Positions 52,209 to 61,838 are shown, counted from the stretch's first letter. The stretch is 64,000 bases of DNA from Cyclobacteriaceae bacterium (GCA_022842845.1 JALHOT010000011.1:1-64000), one strand, 5' to 3'. Notes: generated from the letters alone by a model not told the origin. Program-made: numbers and translations.

Positions 52209-55200
52209 TTGCACTACTCAAAACTCACAATTGCGTTCACCCTTGTTATCTTTTCCTGCTTGGTAGGATTAACGGTGGCTTATGGACAATCTTCTGTGCT
52301 AAGTCAAGGCATATGGTTAAAAGCAGGCATCAACAAAACCGGGGTTTACAGAGTAACCCAAGCTCAGCTCAAAAATGCCGGCATTGATGTCAACAGCATA
52401 GACCCACGCACGATTAAAGTGTACACCAATCCGGGTGGCATGTTGCCACAGCCTAATGCCACAAGTCGACCTGTGGATCTGCTGCAAAGTGCCATTATGG
52501 TACAAGGGGAAAATGATGGTGTATTCAATTCTTCTGATGTTATCTTGTTTTATGCTCAGGGACCTGACAAGCAGAGTTTCAGTAGGCAAAAAGAGATTTT
52601 TGCTTACGAGCAAAATTTATACACCGGAAAAAATTTCGTTTTCATCACTTTTGGAGGTGATCGGGGGAAACGCCTGTCTCAGGCACCGAGCTTAACTTCC
52701 ACAGCGCTTGTAAATACCTTTCAAGAAGTAATCCATCACGAGCTCACCAGTACCAATATTTTAAAATCAGGCAGAGAATGGTTTGGTGAAAGGTTTGAGA
52801 ATAATACCCAACAAAGTATCAGGTTTCAGGCGGAAGGAATCATGCCGGGCACCAGCCTTAAGTTAGTGTCTGATGTGGTGGCATATTCTCTGGCAGGGGC
52901 AGCCTTCACCTTAAATTTTAATAATGTAGCAATAAACGAGCAGTTTGTGCCTCAAGTGCCCAACTCACAATACGGTATTAAAGCAAGACATAAGCGCGAT
53001 ACTTTTTTAATCAATGCCAATGATGTGGGGGCTGGCAGCAGAGCAGAACAAGAGTTGAGGTATAGCTTCACCAGAAATGGAAGCGGAAGTGCTTATGGTC
53101 ATCTCGATTTTTTTACACTGACCTTCACTAGAAAATTGGCAGCATATGGAGAGCAAACTGCTTTTCGCTCCTTACAAAGCTTGCAACAATCGGTATCACG
53201 CTTTGCAATAGAAAGGGTCAGCAGTGCTGCACAAGTATGGAATGTAAGCGATCCAATCAATGCAATGAACTATGCTTTGCAAGTATCAAATGGTGTAGCA
53301 GAATTTACAGCCAACACGGAAGCGCTGGAAGAGTTTATTGTTTTTAATGTGCCTTTGCCTACAGAAGCTTTAGTAAAAGTAAACAACCAGAACTTACGTG
53401 GCATGGGGGCTGCCACTTTATTAATAGTAACAGATGATGAATTGAGAACAGCTGCCCAGCGACTGGCGGATCATCGCATTTCTTATACAGGCATTGAATC
53501 AAGGGTTGTTACTGTCAATGAAATATTTAACGAGTTTTCAGGAGGAAGACCAGATGTGGTGGCCATCCGTGATGTAGCCCGTTACGTGAAGCAGCGATAC
53601 CCTCAGGAGTTTAAGTATTTATTGCTTTTTGGTAAAGGCACTTACGACTATAAAAATGTATTGCCGAACAATTTTAATCGTGTGCTTACGTATGAGTCGC
53701 GCAACTCTGTGAGTCCGCTCGAAACCTATTCATCGGATGATTTCTTTGCTTTGCTGGAAGATAATGAAGGAGAATGGCGTGAGTGTTTTGCCTGCAATGA
53801 AACCATGGATATTGGAGTTGGCCGGATTCCCGCGAAGCATCTACAACAGGCCAATCACATGGTTGATAAAATTATTGATTATGAAACAAGGCAATCACTA
53901 ATGGGTAGCTGGCAAACAAAAATTACGTTTGTAGCCGATGATGGTGATTTCAATGTTCATCAGGCCCAGGCAGATTTGCTAGCCTCACAAGTAGAAACAG
54001 GCAATAGCTCAGTTTTTAGTGCTGAGAAAATTTACATTGATGGCTTTACTCAAATTTCAAGACCGGCAGGTCAACTGGCGCCAGAGGCAAGAAGGGCTAT
54101 TCAAAATGCTTTTGAAAGCGGTGCCCTAGTAATCAACTACACAGGTCATGGCAATGAATACCAATGGGCAGCAGAAAAAGTATTGGATGAACTCATGATC
54201 CTCGATCTTGAAAACGATCGTTTGCCATTTCTGGTAACCGCCACCTGCGAATTCGGTCGCCACGATGATGGTCAGGTAACATCAGCAGCCGAAATTATTT
54301 TGCTACGCGAGAAGCATGGAGTAGTAGGTTTAGTCACCACAGCCCGACCGGTTAATTCCTCCACGAACTTTAATTTGAATAAAGCTTTTTACGATGCCTT
54401 TCTTGAAAAGGAAAATGAGCAATTTCGATCACTTGGCGATATTTTTCGCGATACAAAAAACAACAGCCTGAGTGGGGTAGCCAATCGTAATTTTTCTTTA
54501 TTGGGCGATCCTTCCATGCAACTGGCCTTTCCGCAGGAGCGTATTAAAATTACTTCGCTCAGCACCGATCAACAAACGGATACCCTGCAGGCATTATCGC
54601 TGGTTACAGTTCGCGGTTATGTAGATGGGGGATCTGGGCAGGCAGATCAAAACTTCAATGGATTACTTGAGGCTGCAGTATATGATAAGGCTTCCTTAGT
54701 CAGGACGTTGGGCAACGAGAATCCCCCTTTTAGCTATAGGCAATGGTCTTCCTTAATTTTTAAAGGACATGCCAATGTAAAGGCAGGTGAGTTTGAGTTT
54801 AATTTTAGAGTTCCTAAGAATATTGCCTACGCGATGGGAGATGGCCGGCTTACCATATTCGCCCGCGCAGAAAATAAAACAGCGGCAGGTGTTGAGGCAT
54901 TTAAAATTGGCGGTTCTGCTGGCATGATCATCCCCGATAATCAATCTCCTGTCGTTTCTGTTTTTATGAATGATGAGACTTTTGTGAATGGAGGTATTGT
55001 TTCATCCGATGCTAAGCTGCTCGTTCGACTAAACGATCAAAGTGGCATTACTATTTCTAATTATGGCATCGGCAATGATTTGGTAGCCATCTTAGATGAT
55101 GATATTGTTTTTGAACTTGGTGAATTTTATCTGGCAGAGGCTGATGATTTTACACAAGGAAGGGTTGTATTTCCCTTGAGAGATTTAAGTCCAGGTAAGC

Positions 55201-55580
55201 ATAGGATAAAAGTGCTTGCCTGGGACACCCATAATAACCCCGCTGAGGCTACCGTTGATTTTGTTGTGACTGATGGTGAGACCATGGTAATCGAAGAGTT
55301 TGGCAACTTCCCTAATCCATTTGCGGAGGAGACTCAACTTTTCTTCACCCACAATACGGCCGGGGAAGATCTGGTAGCAGAATGGGTTTTGTATGGCCCG
55401 CAGGGACAACAGATTTTAAAAGAAAGCATACCGGCATTGAATAGCCCTTTTAGGGTGGATTTGAGCGCCTTAAAAAGAAATGATTTAGTGGCGGGTATAT
55501 ACGTTGCCAGGTTGTTCGTGCGTTCTGAAAGCACCGGAAAAAGGGCTACAGCCCAGGCTAAGCTTATTATTTTGAATTGA
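52209..55580 (+). CDS. porU: Type IX secretion sortase PorU (C25 gingipain-like)
   Basis: This 1123-residue protein starts with TTG at 52209; no ATG precedes the signal peptide (FSCLVGLTVAYGQ). The central C25 cysteine-protease domain has catalytic His647 in YTGHGNEYQW and Cys680 in VTATCEFGRHDDG. The 33-residue spacing matches gingipains, as I recall. The C-terminal part has an immunoglobulin-like domain and a C-terminal-domain-like module with FGNFPNPFAEETQLFF and a final ...AQAKLIILN strand. It removes the sorting domain of T9SS cargo at the cell surface together with PorV. porV follows directly. Confidence 0.92.
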   Translation: MHYSKLTIAFTLVIFSCLVGLTVAYGQSSVLSQGIWLKAGINKTGVYRVTQAQLKNAGIDVNSIDPRTIKVYTNPGGMLPQPNATSRPVDLLQSAIMVQGENDGVFNSSDVILFYAQGPDKQSFSRQKEIFAYEQNLYTGKNFVFITFGGDRGKRLSQAPSLTSTALVNTFQEVIHHELTSTNILKSGREWFGERFENNTQQSIRFQAEGIMPGTSLKLVSDVVAYSLAGAAFTLNFNNVAINEQFVPQVPNSQYGIKARHKRDTFLINANDVGAGSRAEQELRYSFTRNGSGSAYGHLDFFTLTFTRKLAAYGEQTAFRSLQSLQQSVSRFAIERVSSAAQVWNVSDPINAMNYALQVSNGVAEFTANTEALEEFIVFNVPLPTEALVKVNNQNLRGMGAATLLIVTDDELRTAAQRLADHRISYTGIESRVVTVNEIFNEFSGGRPDVVAIRDVARYVKQRYPQEFKYLLLFGKGTYDYKNVLPNNFNRVLTYESRNSVSPLETYSSDDFFALLEDNEGEWRECFACNETMDIGVGRIPAKHLQQANHMVDKIIDYETRQSLMGSWQTKITFVADDGDFNVHQAQADLLASQVETGNSSVFSAEKIYIDGFTQISRPAGQLAPEARRAIQNAFESGALVINYTGHGNEYQWAAEKVLDELMILDLENDRLPFLVTATCEFGRHDDGQVTSAAEIILLREKHGVVGLVTTARPVNSSTNFNLNKAFYDAFLEKENEQFRSLGDIFRDTKNNSLSGVANRNFSLLGDPSMQLAFPQERIKITSLSTDQQTDTLQALSLVTVRGYVDGGSGQADQNFNGLLEAAVYDKASLVRTLGNENPPFSYRQWSSLIFKGHANVKAGEFEFNFRVPKNIAYAMGDGRLTIFARAENKTAAGVEAFKIGGSAGMIIPDNQSPVVSVFMNDETFVNGGIVSSDAKLLVRLNDQSGITISNYGIGNDLVAILDDDIVFELGEFYLAEADDFTQGRVVFPLRDLSPGKHRIKVLAWDTHNNPAEATVDFVVTDGETMVIEEFGNFPNPFAEETQLFFTHNTAGEDLVAEWVLYGPQGQQILKESIPALNSPFRVDLSALKRNDLVAGIYVARLFVRSESTGKRATAQAKLIILN

Positions 55581-55608
55581 TTATCTTTGAGTTTTGAACC
55601 CATTTCGA

Positions 55609-56772
55609 ATGAAGTATCTCATTGCTGCAATTTCTCTCTTTTCATTTGCAGGTTCAGTTGTTGCACAAACCGTTACCGGTTCTAGTGTTATTACCTCATC
55701 TGCCCCTTTTCTTACCATCACACCAGATGCACGGCATGCAGGTTTAGGTGAAGCAGGGGTGGCATCATCGGCCGATGCCAATGCTACTTATTGGAATCCC
55801 GGTAAACTGGTACACATTAATAGTACCTATGGTGGTTCTTTGTCCTATACACCCTGGCTGGGCAAAATCGTGAATGATATGGACATCGCTTACTTATCTG
55901 GTTTTTATAAACTTAACCGCGAAGAGGCTGTAGCAGTGTCGTTAAAATACTTCAACATGGGCGAAGTTTTCTTCAGAGATATCAACAACCTGTCGCTTGG
56001 CGACTATAACCCGCGCGATGTAGCCATAGACGCAACGTATTCGCGTTTGCTTTCTGAAAACTTTAGTGTGGGCTTAACAGGTCGATATATTTACTCTAAC
56101 CTTACCGGCCAATTCAACAGCACTACGTTTGATGCCAAACCAGGCCAGAGTGTAGCGGTAGATGCCGGTGTATTTTATACCAAGCCATTACAAAGCGCCA
56201 GGTTGTCTCAGTTATCATTGGGTGCTGTGATCTCCAATATTGGTGCTAAGATTTCTTATTCAGATGATAACAACACAAACTTTTTGCCTGTAAATCTGCG
56301 CATAGGTTCTGCTTTCAAAACAGAATTGGATCCTTTTAACACCATCACTTTTTTGCTTGATTTCAATAAGTTAATGGTGCCAACACCGCCTATTAGAGAT
56401 GAGCAAGGTAATATTATTGATGGTAGAGATGATGACCGTGCTTTACTCAGTGGTATGTTCGGCTCATTTACAGATGCTCCCGGTGGTTTTGAAGAAGAAC
56501 TGAAAGAGATAACTACCTCTGTTGGGGTTGAGTATTGGTATAATGCTGTTTTTGCTGGCCGATTGGGCTATTTTAATGAGGCAAAAGAAAAGGGTAATCG
56601 AAAATACCTCACCATAGGATTGGGGTTCAGGAAGAACAATTTTGGCTTAGATGTAGCTTATTTGGCTCCGACCAACGGACGTGAAAATGCCCTGGCAGAA
56701 ACCATTCGCTTTACACTCATGATGCAGATTCCAGAAGTGCCATCGGCATTGAATGAGTCTGTTACTGACTAA
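55609..56772 (+). CDS. porV: Type IX secretion outer-membrane shuttle protein PorV
   Basis: This 387-residue barrel starts at the ATG at 55609 (MKYLIAAISLFSFAGSVVAQ). The N-terminal ITPDARHAGLGEAGVASSADANATYWNPGKL is the PorV/PorQ-type signature. Barrel strands (GGSLSYTPWLGKIVND, FSVGLTGRYIYSNLTG, FGLDVAYLAPT) follow to a C-terminal aromatic strand. In well-studied systems PorV carries cargo from the translocon to PorU. The gene lies 28 bases downstream of porU, and the following M16-like gene begins 4 bases after its stop codon, so the three are probably one operon. Confidence 0.92.
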   Translation: MKYLIAAISLFSFAGSVVAQTVTGSSVITSSAPFLTITPDARHAGLGEAGVASSADANATYWNPGKLVHINSTYGGSLSYTPWLGKIVNDMDIAYLSGFYKLNREEAVAVSLKYFNMGEVFFRDINNLSLGDYNPRDVAIDATYSRLLSENFSVGLTGRYIYSNLTGQFNSTTFDAKPGQSVAVDAGVFYTKPLQSARLSQLSLGAVISNIGAKISYSDDNNTNFLPVNLRIGSAFKTELDPFNTITFLLDFNKLMVPTPPIRDEQGNIIDGRDDDRALLSGMFGSFTDAPGGFEEELKEITTSVGVEYWYNAVFAGRLGYFNEAKEKGNRKYLTIGLGFRKNNFGLDVAYLAPTNGRENALAETIRFTLMMQIPEVPSALNESVTD

Positions 56773-56776
56773 GCCC

Positions 56777-58033
56777 ATGCTAGACAGAACGCAAGCACCT
56801 CCCTTTCAGAAAAGTTCGGTTCTCACATTACTCAATCCACAGCGCTTTACCGCGGCTAACGGAACGTCCCTTTATGTTTTGCATGGCGGTACGCAGGAAG
56901 TTATCCGGCTTGAACTCATGGCTAAAGCTGGCAAGTGGTATGAAACTTCCGCAGGGATTGCTCATTTTGCAGCAGCCCAATTAGATAAGGGCACCATAGC
57001 GAAAAGCAGTTTTCAAATAGCCTCATACTTCGATGCCTTAGGCGCTCATGTGGAGATTACTGCAGGCAACGATTTTATCACAATTACCATTTACGCCCTC
57101 ACCAAAAATCTGGCTGAGGTGCTTGCCGTAGTAAATGAGATCTTATATGAAGCCACCTTTCCTGAGGAGGAATTGTTGTTGGCTAAGAATATTGCTTTGC
57201 AGAACCTGAAGGTGAATGAAGAAAAGACAAGCTTTCTGGCAGGCAAATATTTTCGAAAAGCCATCTTTGGCGATCATCCTTATGGAAGTGAACTAGATTC
57301 AGCAGGAATTGAAAAAATAGAGAGTAAGAAGTTGCAGGCATTCCAGCAATCATTCCTTCTTAATTTTCAGGCGATAGCAGCGGGTCATATTACCGAAACA
57401 ACCCTACGTGTTTTAACAAACTTTTTAGAGGCTTTACCAATTGGTTCAGCTAATCAAAAAGAGCTTGACTTTGCTAAACCTTTGCCGGTAAATCAATATG
57501 TTACCAAAGAGGGCAGTGTTCAAAGCACCATCCGCATGGGTAAGCGAATCATCAATCGCCATCATAAAGATTTCTTCGAACTTCTTTTTGTTACGCATCT
57601 GCTGGGTGGTTATTTCGGATCGCGCCTGATGAAAAATATAAGAGAAGAGAAAGGTCTCACTTACGGCATCTATTCTTCGGTGCACCCATTGGTTCGCGAT
57701 GCCTACTTCATTATTGGGGCTGACGTTAATCGCGAGAACCGCGAATTAACCGTAGCTGAAATCCATAAAGAACTCAACCTTCTCAAAACGCAAGCTATTA
57801 AGGCAGAAGAGCTGGAGACTTCACGCAATCACTTTATAGGTTCTCTACAGGCAGAAGTCACAACGCCCTTCGCACATGCAGATAAGTTTAAGACAATCTT
57901 GCTCAATAATTTGCCGGAAGACTATTATCAGCAGATGATAGATCGTGTCAGTGCAATGAAATCGGATGATATTCAGCGAATCGCCACGCTGTATTTTAGC
58001 ACAGAATCATTTAGTGAAATAGCAGTCGGCTAG
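56777..58033 (+). CDS. M16-family protein without the zinc site
   Basis: This 418-residue protein starts at 56777, four bases past the porV stop. The alternative ATG at 56753 overlaps porV. MLDRTQAPPFQKSSV is a common start in this group, as I recall. The catalytic HFLEH of active M16 peptidases reads GIAHFAAAQLDKG, so the Glu and second His are missing. The C-terminal R/Y-type element is retained: IREEKGLTYGIYSSVHP. This fits the non-catalytic partner of M16 heterodimers. No active partner gene is nearby. Its placement after porU-porV suggests an envelope role. No signal peptide is seen. Confidence 0.83.
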   Translation: MLDRTQAPPFQKSSVLTLLNPQRFTAANGTSLYVLHGGTQEVIRLELMAKAGKWYETSAGIAHFAAAQLDKGTIAKSSFQIASYFDALGAHVEITAGNDFITITIYALTKNLAEVLAVVNEILYEATFPEEELLLAKNIALQNLKVNEEKTSFLAGKYFRKAIFGDHPYGSELDSAGIEKIESKKLQAFQQSFLLNFQAIAAGHITETTLRVLTNFLEALPIGSANQKELDFAKPLPVNQYVTKEGSVQSTIRMGKRIINRHHKDFFELLFVTHLLGGYFGSRLMKNIREEKGLTYGIYSSVHPLVRDAYFIIGADVNRENRELTVAEIHKELNLLKTQAIKAEELETSRNHFIGSLQAEVTTPFAHADKFKTILLNNLPEDYYQQMIDRVSAMKSDDIQRIATLYFSTESFSEIAVG

Positions 58034-58053
58034 GGCTGTAACCCGGTAGGTTT

Positions 58054-58374
58054 TTACTTGCTTCTTTCCTTACGAAAAATACCTGCGATACGGCTCATGA
58101 ATCGTTTCTCAAAAGCCCAGAAGAAATTGAACTGCCCAAATAGAAAACCGTAGATTAACAAGATAACATTGTATAAGGGCAATATCAGAATATAATAGAG
58201 CACAGAGGCAGTGAGGGTGTTGCCTGCCTCACCTGCAAAAAAATTAAGCAGTGGTTTTTTAATAAACAGTACAGTAAATCCTGTGCATGCAAAAACAAGG
58301 AGTACAATGACGACCTGCCAGATGCTGCTTAGCTGCCATCTTTCTCTTAATCGCTCAGTCCAGGTCTTGTTCAT
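58054..58374 (-). CDS. Small membrane protein of a Bacteroidota family
   Basis: This 106-residue protein has two predicted membrane helices (about residues 18-40 and 58-82) with aromatic residues in the second (LYYILILPLYNVILLIYGFLF) and a basic, cytoplasmic C-terminus. It possibly belongs to the DUF6787 group, but I am not sure. Its start overlaps the rluA-like stop by 4 bases, so the two are co-transcribed. The function is unknown. Confidence 0.65.
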   Translation of the reverse strand: MNKTWTERLRERWQLSSIWQVVIVLLVFACTGFTVLFIKKPLLNFFAGEAGNTLTASVLYYILILPLYNVILLIYGFLFGQFNFFWAFEKRFMSRIAGIFRKERSK

Positions 58375-59042
58375 ACTTTATTCCAATATTCCTCCGAAGG
58401 AAGCGGTGCTTCAAATTCAATAAGTTCTTTTTTAACTGGATGGATAAAAGAAAGTTTTCGTGCGTGCAAATTAATGGACGCATCTGCATTAGCAATCGGA
58501 TACCCATATTTTACATCACCCCGGATAACGCAACCTATGCTGGCCAGTTGTACCCTGATCTGGTGTGGCCTTCCGGTAACGGGCTTAACCTCTAGCAAGT
58601 AATGGTCATCTACTTTTTTAATGAGTTGATAGCTCAGCTCGGATCGCAGGGCTCCCTCCGTTTCTTTAGTATAGGCAGTAGTTTTGTTCTTTTTCTCATC
58701 TTTTAGAAGCCAATGGATAAGCGTGTCCTGTTCTTTAAGAGGCTTATTCTTCACGATGGCCCAATAAGTCTTTTGAGTCTGTTTAGTGCGAAAGAGTTCG
58801 TTCATCCTTTCCAGGGCTTTGCTGGTTCTGGCCAGCACCACCAGGCCACTCACAGGTCTGTCTAAACGGTGCACAACACCCATAAAAACAGCCCCAGGCT
58901 TATTAAATTTCTTCCCAATATAGCTTTTGCAGAGCTCTACCAGGGGGGTATCTCCGGTGGCGTCACCTTGTACCAGAATGCCGGCAGCCTTATTTACCAC
59001 CAATAAATGATTGTCTTCAAATAATACTGTAAAGGCTTTCAC
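58371..59042 (-). CDS. RluA-type pseudouridine synthase
   Basis: This 223-residue enzyme modifies uridines in rRNA or tRNA. The catalytic motif is VVHRLDRPVSGLVVLARTSK (the Asp of HRLD). The catalytic-core start is LFEDNHLLVVNKAAGILVQGD, and the C-terminal RNA-contact segment is VTGRPHQIRVQLASIGC. The N-terminal S4 domain of RluC/RluD is absent, so the form is short, like RluA or TruC. The rRNA target is not predictable. It overlaps the small membrane gene by 4 bases. Confidence 0.93.
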   Translation of the reverse strand: MKAFTVLFEDNHLLVVNKAAGILVQGDATGDTPLVELCKSYIGKKFNKPGAVFMGVVHRLDRPVSGLVVLARTSKALERMNELFRTKQTQKTYWAIVKNKPLKEQDTLIHWLLKDEKKNKTTAYTKETEGALRSELSYQLIKKVDDHYLLEVKPVTGRPHQIRVQLASIGCVIRGDVKYGYPIANADASINLHARKLSFIHPVKKELIEFEAPLPSEEYWNKV

Positions 59043-59074
59043 ACGTTTGCTTAAGGTGGAAAATGGGATTTTGC

Positions 59075-59082
59075 TATCTTTG
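59075..59082 (+). promoter_or_regulatory. Candidate -7 element of the glutamate dehydrogenase gene
   Basis: TATCTTTG matches TAnnTTTG, 84 bases before the ATG at 59167. The nearest upstream TTG (59047-59049) is 25 bases away, slightly beyond the usual 17-23, so this is a moderate match. Confidence 0.4.
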
Positions 59083-59166
59083 CGGCACCCTTGTTGAACC
59101 CTTTCAGGATCAGCGGGTTAAAAATAGACACTGAGCAGAACAAAATTCAACTATCAATAAAACTTT

Positions 59167-60441
59167 ATGGGATACATAGAACCGGCTCCACTCGCAGACA
59201 AAGAAAATCCGTTTGAAGCCATGATGTCACGCTTTAAGGTGGCATCTGAGAAGTTAGGTCTTGAAGAAGAAGTTTACAACGTATTGAAGACGCCTGCCAA
59301 GCAGGTGATCGTCTCGCTCCCGGTTACGATGGATAGCGGACACATTCAGGTTTTTGAAGGCTATCGTGTTATTCACTCAACCATTCTTGGTCCATCTAAA
59401 GGAGGTATCCGTTACGATGAACACGTAAACATTGACGAAGTAAAGGCTTTGGCTGCCTGGATGACCTGGAAGTGTGCGGTTGTTGATATCCCATATGGAG
59501 GTGCAAAAGGGGGTATTACATGTAACCCACGCACTATGTCTGCTGGTGAAATAGAGCGTTTAACCCGTGCTTACACAAGTGCCATGATCGATATTTTTGG
59601 TGCTGACAAAGACATTCCTGCGCCTGATATGGGTACAGGGCCTCGCGAAATGGCCTGGTTGATGGATGAATACTCTAAAACCCAGGGCATGACAGTTAAT
59701 GCTGTTGTTACCGGTAAGCCTATTGTAATGGGTGGCTCTTTGGGCCGCACCGAAGCAACAGGCCGCGGTGTAATGGTTACCGCTTTAGCCGCCATGGAAA
59801 AATTGAAGATTAATCCTTACAAGGCAACCTGTGCTGTTCAGGGTTTTGGTAATGTAGGCTCATGGGCGGCCCGTTTGTTGGCAGAGCGTGGTTTAATTAT
59901 TCAGGCTATCAGTGATGTATCGGGTGCTTACTATAATGAAAAAGGTATAGACATTGAAAAGGCAGTAGCCTATCGCGATGCTAACAAAGGTTCTTTGGCA
60001 GGTTTCAAAGAAGCGAGCATTATTAGCAACGATGATCTATTAACCTTACCTGTTGATGTATTGGTACCTGCGGCTATGGAAGATCAGATCACCGCAACCA
60101 ATGCCCCCAATATCAAAGCTAAATTGATTGTAGAAGGTGCCAACGGACCTACGTCATCAAAGGCAGATGCTATCATTAATGAAAAAGGCATCATGGTGGT
60201 GCCTGATATTTTGGCGAATGCCGGTGGTGTAACTGTTTCTTATTTCGAATGGGTGCAAAACCGCTTAGGGTATAAGTGGACAGCTGACCGAGTGAACCGC
60301 AGAAGCGACAGAATCATGAAAGACGCTTTCAACAATGTGTATAAAACATCTCAGGACTATAAAGTACCTATGCGTATAGCAGCTTATATGGTGGCAATCG
60401 ATAAGGTTGCTAAAACCTATAAGTACCGCGGTGGTTACTAA
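59167..60441 (+). CDS. gdhA: Glutamate dehydrogenase (Glu/Leu/Phe/Val family)
   Basis: This 424-residue hexameric-type enzyme interconverts glutamate and 2-oxoglutarate with NAD(P). It has EGYRVIHSTILGPSKGGIRY (glutamate-binding loop) at about residue 60 and PYGGAKGGITCNPR with the catalytic Lys. The coenzyme fold is VQGFGNVGSWAARLLAERG at about residue 222. EGANGPTSSKAD and the C-terminal dimer region follow. It is longer than and different from the other dehydrogenase at 15057. A terminator lies behind it. Confidence 0.93.
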   Translation: MGYIEPAPLADKENPFEAMMSRFKVASEKLGLEEEVYNVLKTPAKQVIVSLPVTMDSGHIQVFEGYRVIHSTILGPSKGGIRYDEHVNIDEVKALAAWMTWKCAVVDIPYGGAKGGITCNPRTMSAGEIERLTRAYTSAMIDIFGADKDIPAPDMGTGPREMAWLMDEYSKTQGMTVNAVVTGKPIVMGGSLGRTEATGRGVMVTALAAMEKLKINPYKATCAVQGFGNVGSWAARLLAERGLIIQAISDVSGAYYNEKGIDIEKAVAYRDANKGSLAGFKEASIISNDDLLTLPVDVLVPAAMEDQITATNAPNIKAKLIVEGANGPTSSKADAIINEKGIMVVPDILANAGGVTVSYFEWVQNRLGYKWTADRVNRRSDRIMKDAFNNVYKTSQDYKVPMRIAAYMVAIDKVAKTYKYRGGY

Positions 60442-60466
60442 ACTGTTTTCAGCACTCAATCAGCAA

Positions 60467-60495
60467 TTGACTATTGAGGATATTGTCTAATTTTG
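60467..60495 (+). promoter_or_regulatory. Candidate promoter of psd
   Basis: TTG (60467-60469), an 18-base spacer and TAATTTTG (60488-60495) fit the Bacteroidota consensus. The predicted start lies within the gdhA terminator stem, so terminator and promoter overlap, or the match is chance. Confidence 0.45.
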
Positions 60496-60530
60496 TACAG
60501 CAAGCCGAAAGGCTTGCTGTATTTGTTTCT
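60496..60530 (+). terminator. Terminator of gdhA
   Basis: An 11-bp perfect stem (60496-60506 with 60511-60521) with a GAAA tetraloop is followed by a T-rich stretch (TTTGTTTCT). Confidence 0.82.
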
Positions 60531-60562
60531 CGGTTTCTCTACCCTATAACTGATTCTTTTAT

Positions 60563-61218
60563 ATGATACATCGCGAAGGCCGCACTTTACTATTTGTTTT
60601 ACTGATCATCCTGGTAGCCATTATTTATGGCTTCGACTATTTTCTGCCTGGACAGAACATTATCAGAAATGTAATTACAGGTGTGGGCCTGGTTTTCTTT
60701 TTGATTGTACTGCAGTTTTTCAGAAATCCATCGCGCAATACGGTTAAAAATCCCAAGCATATTATTGCTCCGGCCGATGGTAAGGTAGTAGTGATAGAGG
60801 AGGCTGAGGAATCTGAATATTTTAAAGGGAAACGTAAGCAGGTTTCAATTTTCATGTCACCCTTCAACGTACATGTTAACAGAATGCCGGCAGCTGGTTC
60901 CATCAGCTATTTCAAATATCACCCTGGTAAATATTTAGTAGCGTGGCACCCTAAATCAAGTACGGAAAACGAACGCACTACTGTAGTGGTGAAGACGCAA
61001 AGTGGTACAGAAGTACTTTTTCGTCAGATAGCTGGTGCTTTGGCACGTAGAATTAAGTGGTACGTTAAAGAAGGCGACAAACTGACCAAGGCCAGGAGTT
61101 TGGCTTTATCAAATTTGGTTCGCGTGTTGATATTTTCTTGCCTTTAGATGCAAAAGTGACTGTTCAGATGAATCAGGTTACCACCGGAGGTGAAACAGTG
61201 ATTGCGGAACTGGCTTAA
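60563..61218 (+). pseudogene. psd: Phosphatidylserine decarboxylase proenzyme, interrupted by a 1-base frameshift
   Basis: The first frame gives 194 residues with a membrane helix region (LLFVLLIILVAIIYGFDYF), RNPSRNT, IIAPADGKVVVIEEAEE, IFMSPFNVHVNRMPA and [22 protein letters not shown], all typical of short-type PSD. After about 61090 the true frame continues one register away as [32 protein letters not shown]... up to TAA at 61216-61218. A single missing G in AAG(G)GCCAGGAG explains it; the intact protein would have 218 residues. The GS cleavage site that makes the pyruvoyl cofactor lies after the shift, so the frame as read cannot give an active enzyme. Confidence 0.85.
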
Positions 61219-61234
61219 GCAGAAATTATCTTTC

Positions 61235-61272
61235 AAAAATCTCCTGATACTTTACTGTATCAGGAGATTTTT
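61235..61272. terminator. Terminator after psd (bidirectional)
   Basis: A 14-bp perfect stem (61237-61250 with 61257-61270) with a 6-base loop and flanking A- and T-runs serves psd and the convergent thioesterase gene. Confidence 0.9.
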
Positions 61273-61315
61273 CATTTAAGGAAAGGTAAGTTAATGAGGT
61301 GTTGAGTTGAGATGT

Positions 61316-61765
61316 TTACTTTTTAGTCAGCTCTATCCAGCTAAAATCGTTGCTTCTGGGTAAGTCTTTGAAAACACTTTGAATAAAGGGTGTAGGAGTT
61401 GCCAGTTTACGCTCGATAATATTGATCCAGGCGCCATCGATATTGACCATGGCAGAAAGGGTGCCATCTTGCTTAGTAAAATGATGTCGCATGCTCCAGC
61501 GTGAAAAATCAGCGCTGGCTTTCACCAGCTCTACATCAACGGTTACGCTATCGCCAAACTTAATTTCTCTCCTGAAAATAGCTTCCTCTCTGAAGAGGAT
61601 GGGGCCCATGTGAAGCTCTTCAAATTTTTCTGATGTAAGCCCGTGGTTATTTAGAAATTCAATGCGGGCCATGGCTCCGTAATCGTAATAGACGCTGTGG
61701 CGCAAATGTCTGTTTTGATCAATATCGGCCCAGCGAATCTGTATGGGGGTAGAAAATTTCTGCAT
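61316..61765 (-). CDS. Acyl-CoA thioesterase, hotdog fold (4HBT)
   Basis: This 149-residue protein has the YbgC-like start IQIRWADIDQNRHLRHSVYYDYGAMARIEFL, in which Asp plus the His of the D-x-N-x-H type motif set the active site. A central hot-dog helix region and the beta segment HHFTKQDGTLSAMVNIDGAWIN follow. It hydrolyses acyl-CoA or a related thioester. The substrate cannot be told. It is convergent with psd and divergent from the BASS transporter gene. Confidence 0.83.
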   Translation of the reverse strand: MQKFSTPIQIRWADIDQNRHLRHSVYYDYGAMARIEFLNNHGLTSEKFEELHMGPILFREEAIFRREIKFGDSVTVDVELVKASADFSRWSMRHHFTKQDGTLSAMVNIDGAWINIIERKLATPTPFIQSVFKDLPRSNDFSWIELTKK

Positions 61766-61838
61766 GATGCTGTTAACGTATTAATCAAAGCTAAGGATAC
61801 GAATGGTAAATTAAGTATTTTAGCTAAAACCATTTTCT

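Noticed and set aside
61082-61100. Programmed -1 frameshift to explain psd
   Set aside because: No X-XXY-YYZ slippery heptamer or downstream pseudoknot is visible. A deleted G in a short G-run is simpler.
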